NCBI GenBank assembly: GCA_951799425.1
Contig: OX637397.1
Coordinates: 5,509,001-5,573,000, forward strand
From: Ilex aquifolium
Lineage: Eukaryota > Streptophyta > Magnoliopsida > Aquifoliales > Aquifoliaceae
Length of the DNA: 64,000 nucleotides
Direction of reading: 5' to 3'
Shown here: one piece after another, positions 46,463-59,253 of the stretch
Numbering within the stretch: position 1 is the stretch's first letter
Layout of the letters: every line of letters starts with the position of its first letter
Translations under genes and position numbers: made by a program
Notes under the pieces: model-generated
What the model saw: only the letters and a program-made list of their open reading frames with translations
Database searches by the model: none
Told to the model about the DNA's origin: nothing

Positions 46463-48419
46463 GTCAGTATGGATAGGGGAAGATTGTCATAAACCCTAGC
46501 TTTAAACGTATCATGCAAAACAGGAAGGCTTGAACTGATGAAAACAGATAAGAGACGGTCAAGTTCATGTGTGAAGCATTAAAGTGTCTATTTTAGTACG
46601 TCAGTCGCATTGAAATGGCACAACAGAGAAAAATTTTAGCCTGACAAGGCTGACATTAACTGGGACCATTTTCTTTACAAACTTACTATCATATCATGGT
46701 GATTTTGTTTCTTCTTTTGAGGTTATGGTGCTTATAAAGAGGATTATCATTATTCTGTGTCCACTGTAGCAATTTCAAAATTTTCTTTGTTGAATAATAA
46801 CTTAATCCTTGAATAAAATTCTTCTTGTAGAAATATCAATAGATATTTCAACCTAGCATTTTCGATTACAAAAAAAAAAATTAGTTCAGGAATCCTGACA
46901 AGAATTTTATCTGTATAAATATCTATATAGGTCTAAATATCTATATTATATAGTAAAGAAAGAATAAAACAAGCTCTCTTTTTTCTATTGAAATTACATT
47001 CTATCTATTTTTTCATTCTTATTCCCCTTTCTCATAAAAAGGGATTTTAAAACAAAGTAAATGATTAGTAAGTTCTTGATAGTTATTTCTTTAATCGGTG
47101 GATAGGAGTATACTAGATAATTGGATCAGCTTAGTGTTTTCTTTCAAAGATTAAGTTATTTATCTCTCTTTTAAGTCAATCTATGTACACTTCCAAAACA
47201 AAGTTTATAAAGTTTACTTTTCTAAGTAAGTTGAATTCCTAAAAATAACAAATTGAAGTTGGAACAAGCATTCAAATATACCCAAGAAGAGATCATTCTA
47301 TGACAATTATAAGAGAAAGGTTTATCATTAATTTCTTCTTCTTCGTCTTCTTCATCGACTTCCTCTCCTCCTCCTCCTCCATCATGATCTTCATCATCAT
47401 GTTTTTCTTTTTCATCTTCTTCCTTTTTTTCTTGAACAGCCTTAGGAAACAGTTTTAAAGAAACTCAAAACCCTTGATAATCTTACACTGGGAAGCTGAA
47501 ACTTTTGTCAAAGACAGATTAAACATGGTAAGTGTCATATCTGATCAAGGTTGCTGCTTCACTCTTTGACTCACTTTTTTGAGAGCCTTCTTGCAGTTCT
47601 CTTCTTAAATGTATCCTGCTTGTTCCATACTTCCTTTTGGTAGCTACCCTAAGAAGAAGATACATCCAAGTTTAGTTAATTTTCCATTCCCATGGCAACC
47701 ATATGGAGCATTAAGGTTGCTTCCCCAAAATGGGAACACAAGATCAGATGGAAAAAGATATGATATTTACTAGGAATGAGGTCTCCTCCCATATAATTTT
47801 TCTCTATTTCTCTCTTTAGTAGAATTCCTATAGTGAATTCAAATGGAATTCACTCTATATAAGTGGGTCCCTTGTCACTCTATCTTCTTCACATTTACTA
47901 TTGAACAAAAAATATGAAAAAAAATACATTAAAGAAGCTCTAGATCCTTCTAGTGTGATCCTCTTATATTGTTTTAGTGATATTTGTATGGAAAACTGCT
48001 TTGTCTATCTTGCTGCTCCACAAAACCTCTCCATGCAACATGCCAACTTCAAAGAATCAAACAAAAAGTGATGTTTTGCTTGTATGTGAAGAAGATAAAA
48101 TCTATTGACAAAGACTACACCCTCTAAACTACCCTTTGTGGGCTCCATATGCCTTTGAAGAAAAATTAAAAAACCCTAATAGGAGAATTGATGAAGCATG
48201 CCTTAGCCACTAGGAGATATAAGAGATAAATAGGATCCTATTGGAGGCGGGTAGCCAGCAAATTTTCAAGAATGGCATAAAATAGCATCAATATGCCTTC
48301 TATACACTTTGCATTGGGTAGACTCTCTTAGGAATTATGAATATCTATTATGGCGAGCTAAGGGGTGGGGATTTGGATCAATTTTAAGTGCTCATTCGTA
48401 AAAACCGATACATAGTAGA
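45659..48419. other. intergenic, microsatellites, no gene recognised
   Basis: A (CT)n repeat lies at 46414-46458. At 47330-47440 a TTC/TCC/CAT-rich block would encode acidic residues on the minus strand, but the frame closes quickly. A foldback-like stretch around 47770-47960 contains GTGAATTCAAATGGAATTCAC. The rest is AT-rich and unassigned. Confidence 0.45.
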
Positions 48420-48423
48420 TGAA

Positions 48424-48985
48424 GGCGGAGTCAGGCTTTCTCTACAGTGGGGGCAATCATTGAATGTTAATTCCATCGGATCTTTAGTCATTTGACAGAA
48501 TATTGTTGGGTTCTTAAAGATCAGATCCAAAAAAGATTAGGATTCCTCGAAAGGAGCACGAGTGCTAGGTTTTTCGTGATATAAAAACTCTTATGTTTGT
48601 TTCCCCTTGAATCGGATTTCAATTGTTCTGAATCTAATCTAGAAGTTTTGATCTGAATAGATTTGAAAATTTCTTCCTAAATCCAATTTAATTTGTAAGA
48701 TACAATATAGTTTATTCGGACTCAAAAAAATTGGTCAAATATATCAATTCATACCTAACTAATCGACTTCAACTTCTAATCAAGTTAATAGCAAAATTTA
48801 TCTACTGACATGCCTATGTTTTTGTCTTGTGGAAGAATTCCATTTAATTTTTAAAATATGAAACTATCCCTCAAATTTTTACAATTGAAACTTGTAATTT
48901 TTTAAAATGTTTTAAAAATATATCCCAAAATATATTCTAATTGCCTGCCCCTACTTCCCTCACCCTGCCTCCGCCCCTAGTCGTA
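48424..48985. mobile_element. DNA transposon relic with GGCGGAG ends
   Basis: Left end GGCGGAGTCAGGCTTTCTC then GTGGGGGCAA, right end TGCCTGCCCCTAC then CCTGCCTCCGCCCCTAG, an inverted pair resembling the element at 59254-60259. No target duplication is clear. Confidence 0.5.
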
Positions 48986-51452
48986 GGATCCGGTCTAGGA
49001 ATCAGCCACTTAAAAATGAGAATAAAATCTTCTAATAACATTAATCTTTCTCAAATTACCAGCCAGAAAATAAAATAATCCGGTCTAGGAAACTTTGTGC
49101 ACTAAGTACAACTTTTTTACGAGTTTATCTTGTCTAGTTTCTTAAGCTCCATGTGCATTGATTCGTGGAACGTGGAAAGGAAACTTCTATTGATGTTTTG
49201 GTCCGAAAAACAAGTGTGAAATTGAAGAATTGTTTATTAGTTAGCACCACTCACCAGTATATTTGTCACGTTCCTAGGAATATGTCTATGTTTCTGTTTT
49301 ACAAATACAATAGTTTTTGAACATTTCTGATAATATCAAGTCTTATTTTTATTTGACTATTTCATTTCCAGAGATTTAGCCAAAATTTACACAAAAAAAA
49401 CAACTAGAAAAACTTTCTAGTTATGAATCGGGTATAGAACCAATGGTCACGCTTGGTTACAATTTGAAATCCGTTATTATATGTTTGCTTTAGCAACATT
49501 ATCTTTGGAAGCTTGTTAATGGAATACTCAGATCCTGATTTTGTCATTTGAAAGCAGCTTGATGAAGCAATTGCTGCAATATCTTCAAGATGGGTGTTCC
49601 ATTGGTTTGGAGGCAGATGTTGAAGCCATCAATAAAAAAAACAACTAAAAATTCTGTAATTTGGTGTTATCTGGGCTAGCTGAGTGATGTGAACAATAGA
49701 ATTTCAGTAGACTTAGACCACTATTTGATTATTTGTCCGTGGCCCACAATTTTATAGACTTTTGAATAGTCGAAATTGATAATATTTATGGTCTCATGAT
49801 ATTAAGAAAAAATAAGTAAAAATAAAAGAAGCCAACAAGTATTTCAACCTATAGTTGGCAAGAATAGTCACAAGACCTACAGCATTACACATGTCAAATG
49901 ATCTTCCAACTTGGTGGACATTCTTTCAGCAATTGGAATGCGATTTTATTTACTCTTTTTTTTCGTATTGGTAGATTATTTACCGTGAATATAATTGCAG
50001 TATGGTAACAAAAAAAAAAAAAGAGTTCGGTATCACAGTCTTACCCTTCTTTTGATCATAAACTGGCCCTCTTCCAGCGGAGTTTGGAGAAAATAAGTTG
50101 TAAGTATTCTTATCCATATCTTGGAAGAACTAATTATCGAGCTCGAATTCGTAATGTATTACGCAAATGCCTATTTGACATCACTCCATTTCGTTCGTCT
50201 ATGGTAGGCTTAAAAAAAACTAAGAAAAATATGATTATAGTCCTTGAAAAGCTTTTGTATGTTGGACTGATCCAAAACATAATTTGCTCAACATTTGGAG
50301 CAAAGTTCACCATGAATGAGCTAAGAAATTGCCAGAACTAAAGACCGTATATGCACATTTGTAGCTGCAAGTGGTAGCTGGCAGTGTCTATACGTATATC
50401 AGTAGGTTATTATGTGAGGAGAGAGAGAGAGAGAGAGTGTGTGTATTTGAACCAAATGTCATCCAATTGCTTCATGAAAGACTTTGGAAAAAGTGGGTTT
50501 TGGGAACATTTTGGACTTCACTTATAAAATACCTTCCAAAGTCTCCTCTTGAAAATATTGAGATGGTTTAGACTTTAGACTACTGTGTATAAAGCACAGC
50601 ATGACCTGCCATGGGCCATGGTCATGTATTGTTTGACTGTTCATTATCATTTTTTGAAGAAATAAAAACCAGTTAACATTAATCGTTATTGAAGTAGTTA
50701 TAATTTGGTATCTCGTCATCACCCCAATATTTATAAACATTGCACATGCGTGGCTCAAAAATAGCCCGTCCCGTCCTGAAGAGATATATTTGTTGAAATG
50801 CATAAATATGCATGTTGAATCATATTTTAAAAAATAAGCTTTTAGATGAATGGATAATTTTGTAAAAGCTCAAGAACGGAGGTAGACTTCATCATATAGA
50901 GCTATTTTTTTTTTTTTTTTTGGCAAGGGTTCAAGATTATTTTGATCGTCAACACACAAAATAAACATTTTGCTACTATTTTTTAAAAAAAAATTCAACA
51001 TATTATTAATTGTATCATCTGTGTAATCCAAGTCAACCTCCTATTTTTAATTGGCCAGCCTGATATAAACCTGGGTTTGGGCTAAATTTAATGCCCCTTA
51101 ATCCCAGTAGCCAGGCCCATTATATAGTTCTGGACCACGTATTTTCGATCGTCTCAGGGTTCTAAATTAGCACTTATTAGGGGTAATCCGTATCTGAAGG
51201 TACGGTGCAATTTGAATTGTTTTGAGAGAGATGTTGTAGCTGTTGAATGAGTCTATTTGAGACTGTCGAATGAACTTATTGTGCATATCCTATTTTATAT
51301 TGTAGATTCAAAAAGTAATTGTTATTCTAACTCTTGGTCTACACCTGCATGAAATGTAATATGTGAATGTGAGACACTAGACATGTTCAACTGAAGTAAC
51401 AAATGTGAATCATTTTTGTAACCTTGCATTACTACTATTAATTTTTTGTTTA
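48986..51452. other. intergenic, nothing recognised
   Basis: AT-rich DNA with a GA/GT microsatellite at 50415-50444. Short frames (50084-50341, 50371-50571) carry no known motif. Confidence 0.4.
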
Positions 51453-52507
51453 GGGAGAAATACATCCAGAGGTTTGTCATTTAATCACTCGGACCCTCTA
51501 ATATTTGAAATATTACACACAGACTCCCTGACATTTGAAATATTATACACAAACCCCTTAAAGATTATACGCGCGTAACACTTAGACTCTGCCGTCAATG
51601 TCCATTAGTTTTTCTTTTACTAAATTATACTCAGACCCCCTGAAGTTTGCAAGTGTAATACTTAGACCTCTCAAGTTTAAAATGTTATACTTAGATCAAA
51701 AATACTCAAATCAAATATAGAATATCAAATATTTTAAATTTTATAACCAAAATTTATATTCTAGTATGACATTTATTGAAATAAATCATAAAAATATAAT
51801 TTTTTCTTAAAAAAATCATAATTAGTATACAATTATATTATCTATTGGAATTTAATTTGGTCATTTAAACTACTAAATTAAACTACCAAATTACCCTAAT
51901 TAAAATTAGAAGATATTGTGTCCTAGTTTTACCCCTTATTTGATTTTTTTAATTTTATTCCAATAGATAATATAATTGTATACTAGTTATAGTTTTTAAA
52001 GAAAAAAATTAGATTTTTATTTTTGATTTTATTTTAATAAATAATATAATAAAACATGAATTTTGGTTATAAAATTTATTTTCTATTTTGAATGACTTAG
52101 ACCCCTTGTTTAATTTTTTAGTTTTATTCCAATAGATAGTAAAATTGTATACTAATTACGATTTTTTAAGAAAAAATTAAATTTTTGATTTTTGATTTTA
52201 TTTCAATAAATGATAAAATAGAATATGAATTTTGGTTGTAAAATTTAAAATATTTGATATTCTATCTTTGATTGGAGTTTTTGTAGTCTAAGTCTAACAT
52301 TTTAAACTTGAGGGGTCTATGTATTATACGTCTACAAATTTCAGAGAGTTTGGGTGTAATTTACTAATAGATATACTAATAGAAATTGACGGCAGGGTCT
52401 AAGTGTTACATGCGTACAAACTTCAGGGGGTCTATGTGTAATATTTCAACTATCAGGGATCTGAATGATTAAGTGACAAACCTCAGGAATCTGGGTGTAA
52501 TTCTCCG
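51453..52507. mobile_element. long-inverted-repeat Mutator-like element, 1,055 bp
   Basis: Left end GGGAGAAATACATCCAGAGG, right end AGGAATCTGGGTGTAATTCTCC. The arms are inverted over several hundred bases (GTCATTTAATCA, GACTCTGCCGTCAAT, TTTATAACCAAAATT and so on). The flanks TTTTGTTTA (51444-51452) and TTCTGTTTA (52508-52516) agree at 8 of 9. A further copy of part of one arm (TTCCAATAGATA unit) is repeated in the middle. Confidence 0.8.
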
Positions 52508-52516
52508 TTCTGTTTA

Positions 52517-53340
52517 ATTAGTCAATGATCAGCATGCTTAGAAATTCCATTAAACTAATTTTTTGGAATTTAGCCCAGCAACCATCTATGACAATCCCTT
52601 CACCTTTTTTTTTTTTGGATGTTCCCTCCTCTCCATGTAGTATAAAGTTTAATTATAATTGATTTTGATGGTATTACATCTATGCCAATAACTTTGATAT
52701 ATGATTGTACATCACAAAATTAAGAGGTTAATTCCTTAAGCATATTATTAATAGATAATTAACTCCATTAATATTATCTATTAAAGGATCATTTGAGGGC
52801 CACAACTACTCAGGTCTTCAGGCCAAAAGATTCCCTTAAGACAATGTGATCTGTTATAATTAGGTCTGTCAAACGATGATATTTGAATCTGATGTCGTTC
52901 AATTCAAGTTTGAATTCAATTTGATTGTTCAACGAATTTTCTTTTCACAGTTCATATTCGAACTCATTTTAAGTATCCGAACCCATTAAGAGGACCACAT
53001 TCTAAAAAGTGCAAGTTTGGTGTTGCTAAAGCCTCACTATTGTAGCCCAACACCAAGGCTTAAACCAAGGTATTAGGGCATGACAATAACTCTGGAGGAC
53101 TTTTCAGTTGTCACAAATGGTTACCATGAAATTATTGCTCCACAAGGCAAATGGGTCAACCCAAAAAAAAATTGTGGGCCTAAAAGTACAGGATACATTT
53201 TCAAAGGATATCTTTGTATATTAACACTTTTCTCATCTTCAAGCTGAGCTTTTACAAGAGGAGTAAAATGTCAACTTCCTTAGGGTTTCTGGAGAAATCA
53301 CTTGCCCCATGGTAGCTTCATAATGAAAGGATCAATGATT
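52517..53340. other. intergenic, nothing recognised
   Basis: A possible hAT-like terminus (TAGGTCTGTCAAACG near 52861) without a partner. No gene. Confidence 0.35.
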
Positions 53341-53347
53341 TTTATTG

Positions 53348-53440
53348 AGATTGCGAAGTAAAACTCTTTTACGTTTATTCAAATTGTGAAGTAAAACTTT
53401 TTTTACGGTTATTCAGATTGCGAAGTAAAACCCTTTCGCT
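53348..53440. repeat. tandem repeat, 33-34 bp x 3
   Basis: ATTGCGAAGTAAAAC followed by TTTACG and TTATTCA; units start near 53351, 53384 and 53418. Confidence 0.8.
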
Positions 53441-54148
53441 CAACTTAAACATGTGATCTATATTGGATTATAACCAAATTTTTCAATTTGGACAATAATT
53501 ATCGGGTGAATTTTGACTCAAATCTATGATATGTAATAATGTGATTAAGATTTGGTCACCTCATTGGCCTTGGAGTTCAACCTTTGAGTGCGCATCAATG
53601 TTGCAAATGAGTCTTGGTTACACGATTCTCACCGTAGGGTCAATTTGAAAATTCAGACTAAATTTAGGTCAAATTTGAAAGCTTGAAATCGTGATGAATA
53701 TGTGCCAAGCAGTGTACAGCATTGAAGGCAAATGAAAAATGTACTCTCTCATAATTGTTGCTATTCACAAAAAGACAAAAAAAAATTATACTTTGACCCA
53801 CAGAACTATGAAATGTCTAGCATTACCCCCCTCAAGTATTTGAATTTGTTTAATATTATCCCAAATTAAACATGCGTCATGTTTTGGATGGAAAATACGA
53901 GTAATATACACGTTTTTCATGTCTGTTATTGGACAATCTGAATCAAATAATCATAGTTAGAGATATAAAGCCAAAAATATTATAGTTGTGGGGCCAATAA
54001 AAAAAACAATAACATTAGTTGTGGTTAAAATGGAAAAAACATGATAGTGGAGAGTGCAATATAAGACAGGTGCATAGTTTTGTTTTGTTTTTTTGGGAAG
54101 GGGGGATTTAAAAGTATAATTTGCCCAAATGATAAAAGGAATATAGTT

Positions 54149-54353
54149 AACCCCTTGAGGGTGATCTAGTGGTCAAGATTGTCCTCTTGTAAGTAAGAGG
54201 TTTTATGTTCGATATTTTCAACACACTCTAAAGATCAGTCATCTTTATTCCTCAGGGGACATGCCTTTAAACTAACTCGAATTACAGTGACCGACTCAGA
54301 ACTCGAGAAAATAATCAACGCATGTTTAAACACCCCATAACAAAAAAAAAATG
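54149..54353 (+). repeat. SINE with A-rich tail
   Basis: GTGATCTAGTGGTCAAGA (A-box-like), GGTTTTATGTTCGATATTTT (B-box-like), ending in AAACACCCCATAACA and a run of A's. The flanks AATATAGTT (54140-54148) and AATATGGTT (54354-54362) match at 8 of 9, fitting a target duplication. Confidence 0.7.
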
Positions 54354-54753
54354 AATATGGTTGCTAAATCAAGCCATGTCCTGATGCCCATACATCTCAA
54401 ACACTGTCTGACACATGGGTGTACACATGTGGCTTTAGTATCATGTGCATGTATGTACAAAGGACCCCAGGCACCAGCTTTTGTGAGACCTCTTGCCATC
54501 CAGTACTATAGCACATGCAATGGAATGGCAAGAACTAGAAGTGAGCTCTTTTATGGCCTTGAGTTTTGACTTTCACAGCCCTAATCATGTTATGTGTCCC
54601 CTACCATTTCAAGCATTTAGCTGGATACAGAAATTAGCAACATCCCCTATTCAACTTTTAAGTTGCCACAGGGAAGGTTGTCTTGCCTTTAGTTGAACAT
54701 GTATTTGTCAAGGATCCCATACAAAAACTAGTTAGTATATTGTTGTGAACTTG

Positions 54754-55666
54754 TGTTGGAAATATGAATCAGAAAAATAAAGTGAATGGTAAGATGAAGC
54801 GCGGACTAGATCGTTATTTTAAGACGATTCACACCTTTTTATGGAAAAAACACAATGCAGAAGGTAGAAATGCGTTGTCTCTAGAATAAAATAGTCCAGC
54901 CTAATTGACTGTTGCTTCACTTAGATTTGCACAATCGAATGAAGCAGAAGTTTCACATGATACCTTTCTATATTGTCCAAAAACTAATGCAGTAATGAAG
55001 AATATAGTAGATATGAAAATATCTAAATCTATTCTGAAATATTTAAATATATATACTGTAAAAATATGATTATTGACATTTTATAATTACTTTCGTATTT
55101 AACCAAGTAAAATTTTTGTTATAATTAAATAGAAAAATGACTGTGGAAAACTAGAAAGAAAATAATGAAAATACGAATACAAGATTTACGTGGGTTGGTA
55201 GAAATTCTATCTACATCCATAAGACCGGCTTCTTCTCACTATGTGTTTGAATCAAAAATATTACAACATATTTATAAGCACTAGTTAATAACCTTAATCT
55301 TTGTTCAATTAGGACACCTAGTCCTAGTAAATTAGATGTTTTAAATCTTGGTAAAACACATCTATAGATGTATATTGTCAATTCCCAATCTACCCATTCA
55401 AAAAAAAAAAGTGGGTGTTGCGTAATTTTGCTTCTGTTCGCTCTGCTCCATTTCCCAAGATACCGTTGAAAGCTTTCGCTCGACTACATTGCGTTGCATT
55501 TTACGTCACTCTGTCCACTCGTTCATTGAATTTTAGGCCCGATGAATATGAATCCCTCATTATTCCCAACATAAACATTGGGTAACTTCTTATGAGTGTT
55601 TCCCTTGTGTTTTTGAGTTTTTACCCTCCATCAATGAAAATTGAATTGACAGGTAAATTCCCAACA
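54754..55666. repeat. possible solo LTR
   Basis: The sequence starts TGTTGGAAATATG and ends TTCCCAACA, a TG...CA unit with a 6-bp TGTTGG/CCAACA inverted end, about 913 bp. No 5-bp target duplication and no adjacent primer-binding site were found, so this is tentative. Confidence 0.35.
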
Positions 55667-56010
55667 CTAATAGGTGATAAAGTTTGGCAGCTGATTTGAA
55701 AAAAGAGTGGAAAACTTTTTTTTTTTTTTTTTTTGAGTGGAAGACTCAAGTGCAATGCATTGCACATATGCGGTGGCTAATCACCTCTAGGGCCCAATTT
55801 GGTGCCTGATCCCACTGGAATGATGAGATAATGAAAGCTTATTTTCAAAAGCAAAATCTCCTTTGGGTTTGAAATTTTGTCCCCAATTCACAAACATAAC
55901 GTTGACGAGCATTGTACGTACTCCCTGAAATCAAACTTAATATGGAATTAGTTCGAGGAGTTGGCTTACGTGATGTAAAATGTCAGTGACTATGAATATC
56001 TTAGATTTTA

Positions 56011-56046
<36 letters not shown>

Positions 56047-57065
56047 TTAAGTTATTATCAAGTACATGTGATTATAATAGGTTTTTGTTACTAAAAAAAA
56101 ATGTATCGTGGATTCATTTTCATGTAATGGGTTGAGGGTTGAAGGAAACCGTGATAGTTAACTTGCATGGGTTATTTCAATAGTAAAATAAGAGATGAAA
56201 CGCAAGTCTATGCGTGCTGAATTTGAGTGTTATTGGTCACATAAAACTCGAATTTAAACAATGAGCGGGTTTTACAATCAATTAATTCAAGGTTTGTGTG
56301 CATTGATAATCCAAATGCAATGTGGTTGGGATGATTCCTTAATAGCCAAAACTATAAAAATAAACTAAGTTTTATACTTGGAGGTGTATGAATAGGGAAG
56401 AAAAAGATTTTGGGGAGGGGAGGGGGGGGGGAGGGGAGGGGAAAGGGTGGGGGGGGGGGGGGGGGGGGGAGTGAACCTATAACTGAATTATCTTCTACAA
56501 ATTACTCATCATGATGGCTTTTAAAGTTGCGTAACTGAGACCCCAGGCAAAGACTAAAGTCAAAAACCTTGGGCAGAATTTCATTCCAAGGAGTCTATTT
56601 AGTGGGATGAAGCTTAATGAGTACACGAAAATTTTCTGTTATTTTTTTGAAAAAATAAAAAAAATGATCAGAAAACATGGAGTGTCTCTGAAATTATGCA
56701 TATATACATGGGCAACCCAGTAAAAAGTTAATGCTTAAATAACTATCCCGGACTTATCACCGTTGCATTGAATATTTTTTCGTCCGGAAAAGGGAGGTGT
56801 CAAGTCTACCAGAAAACTGAGGACATTTGTGTACAAATTGGGGCAAAATTTGACACGGCTAATTTTGACTTTTCAATGAATTTGAGTTGGTTACTTTTGA
56901 CTGTTCGAAATTGATTATTGGAGTTAATTAAAAAATATTCAAAATAAAAGGGGATAATTTGTTCAAAATAAAACCCGAGAGAAAGTTAATTGCAACATCA
57001 TCCTAAGTTGGATGGGGCAAATTGTAATTAACCCTAAAAAAATACAAAACAAATATTATTTAAAA
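55667..57065. other. intergenic with TA and G tracts
   Basis: A (TA)n repeat at 56012-56044 and a G-rich tract at 56412-56469. No gene recognised. Confidence 0.5.
56412..56469. repeat. G-rich homopurine tract
   Basis: GGGGAGGGGAGGGG units, then GGGAAAGGGT and about 20 G's; could form a quadruplex on the plus strand. Confidence 0.9.
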
Positions 57066-57500
57066 GGATTAATTATAAAATGTCCCCTTCAAGTTTGGAT
57101 CAAGTTGCAATCAACTCCCTTTGATTGGAATTTCAACAAATTACCCCCTCATAGTTTATAAATTTTTTAATTAACTCAAATTGTTAGTTTCGACAATAAA
57201 AAATAATGGAAATTAAATCATATCATCTCAGATTTATTGAAAAGAAAAAATTAGCTTGAATTCAAAAAAAATTCCTCACGTAAAAAGACAAAATGATGAG
57301 AAGGGTGATCTTGTTTCTTCGTAGAATTTGAGATTATGTGATTACAAATGAATGTTTCTGTCATTTTTAACTCTCAAAATTAAAAACTTGACTTAATTTA
57401 TAAATATTCAAATTTTGAGTAGATAAATTGTTGAAACTAAAATCAAAAAGAGTTGATTGAATGTGACCTAAACTTGAAGTGGGTATTTTATAATTAAATT
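57066..57500. mobile_element. Mutator-type MITE, 435 bp
   Basis: Left end GGATTAATTATAAAATG, right end TATTTTATAATTAAATT; perfect 9-bp duplication TATTTAAAA (57057-57065 and 57501-57509). The arms stay inverted for about 100 bp (CTTCAAGTTT, AATCAACTC, TTCAACAA words). Confidence 0.85.
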
Positions 57501-59198
57501 TATTTAAAAATATTTGAAAAATAAAAAAAAATTACTTAAAAATTATTTCAAACGATATGTTGTTTTCCACACATTCATATCAGCTCTTTTCCTCCTTGAC
57601 ACGGTCTTAAAAGTTCTGGCCTAAGCATCCAAGTCTCATACGGTAAAAGTACCTTATTTTCCCTTGGCATTTTGTCAAGGGAACTATGAAGTTTGTGCAT
57701 TTTATAGGCTGCACGTTACATCAAATTCGATAGTCGGTTACGGTATCAAAAAATTATTTTTTAGTATTGTATTGTCACGTCTCCTACAAATAAGATTTTA
57801 ACGTGTGTAAAGTTTTTTTTTATCAATTTTTATTATTTATTATCTTTTTAATAAATAATTATAAATTATTCAAACAAAAATCAACAATTAGATATAAATT
57901 TTGATACGATATCATCCATATCTCAAATTCAGACGTTCTGAATTTAAATTTTGACAACTTATTTGGGTCAGGCCATGAAAAATTTACACTAATCCCGGTG
58001 TGGATGGTCTATTTTTAAACACCCCAGACTATTGAAAAAAAAATTCAATCCTCTATCCACCTTAGTCCTGTCACCATTGACAGCATATTCCTATACAATG
58101 TATCTGCCTAGGTTTGACTCTTGTCCAAATATCCACGTATCCTTATCCCCATCCATTTGCCTGCATCATATGCCAACAAATTCCATATTCCTTAACAATA
58201 GTCATACCATTCATTTAATCTAACCCATAATTCTCAAGTTCATAAACATTATTCCATTGCCACCATCAATTATCAACCACTTCTGTCTTTATGTCGACCT
58301 CCATATTTAAATCGTCATTTGTGACACTTTGTACAAGATTGAAAATCACCGTTCTACAACCATTAAAAAGAGAAAACCGATAGGCCGAAAATATATAGGC
58401 TATAGATGGAAGAAAAGTTGTGAAAATTTTATCATTCAGAATTGTCGGTAAAAAATTAATTATTCTTCAAAGTAATTCAAAGGTTTTAATGAACTCATCA
58501 ACAAAAAGGAGAAAAAAAAAATTCTCCTATGGGTGGAATGTATGGTGATATTCAAAGAAATCTAGAGAAATTCAAAAGGTGAGATAAATTTTATTTATCA
58601 ATGTTTGAATGGTGAAACTTCTTTTTCTCTTTCCTCCTCTATGATATTCTCCATAAACAAAACAAGAATAAGGATTTTTATATCAAATTATTTATAAAAT
58701 TTTGTTTACTAAATGAGGGTGGATAGTTAGATCAGGGAAAACCCGCTAAAACAATTAAGAGAACTCGCTAATCTCACAATATACACTGATTTTTGTACGT
58801 AATTAAAATTTGATATGCATTATTAAAAATAAATAAAAAAAGACAAAATCTAACTAAATTAAACTTAATTGCTATATGCCATACAACTTGAACCAGTTCT
58901 GTATTCGATCATCTAAAGAACCAGTCATGATTCGCTGGATACAACCCAATATATCATATGATTATTGGACATTTTTGAGACACCTATGTTGGAAGATAAC
59001 ATTAATACAGTCAATCAGTGTAGGTCAGTCAAAAGACAATGGTCATTTTGTACCATGAATTCCCACAATTTATGTTGGACAATGACTTGCTAGTAGTTTT
59101 CATTGAAAATATAAGAATACAGTGGACTGCAAGTTCCACACAAATAAAGGAACATGATGGCAGGAGTGAAATAAGCCTACAACTGTCTCTTTATATGT

Positions 59199-59230
<32 letters not shown>

Positions 59231-59253
59231 AATATTAAAGGTATGGGCCTAGG
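57501..59253. other. intergenic; SINE tail
   Basis: At 57930-58035 there is a SINE 3' part (GGTCAGGCCATGAAAAATTT, CTAATCCCGGTGTGGATGG, TTTAAACACCCC, then A's). A GT/GA microsatellite lies at about 59196-59231. No gene recognised. Confidence 0.5.

Noticed and set aside
46840-47260. Possible organelle DNA insertion
   Set aside because: Composition resembles chloroplast spacer DNA, but I could not match it to any plastid gene.
47330-47460. Acidic protein-coding exon on the minus strand
   Set aside because: The frame is short and explained by a TTC/TCC/CAT simple repeat; no neighbouring exons found.
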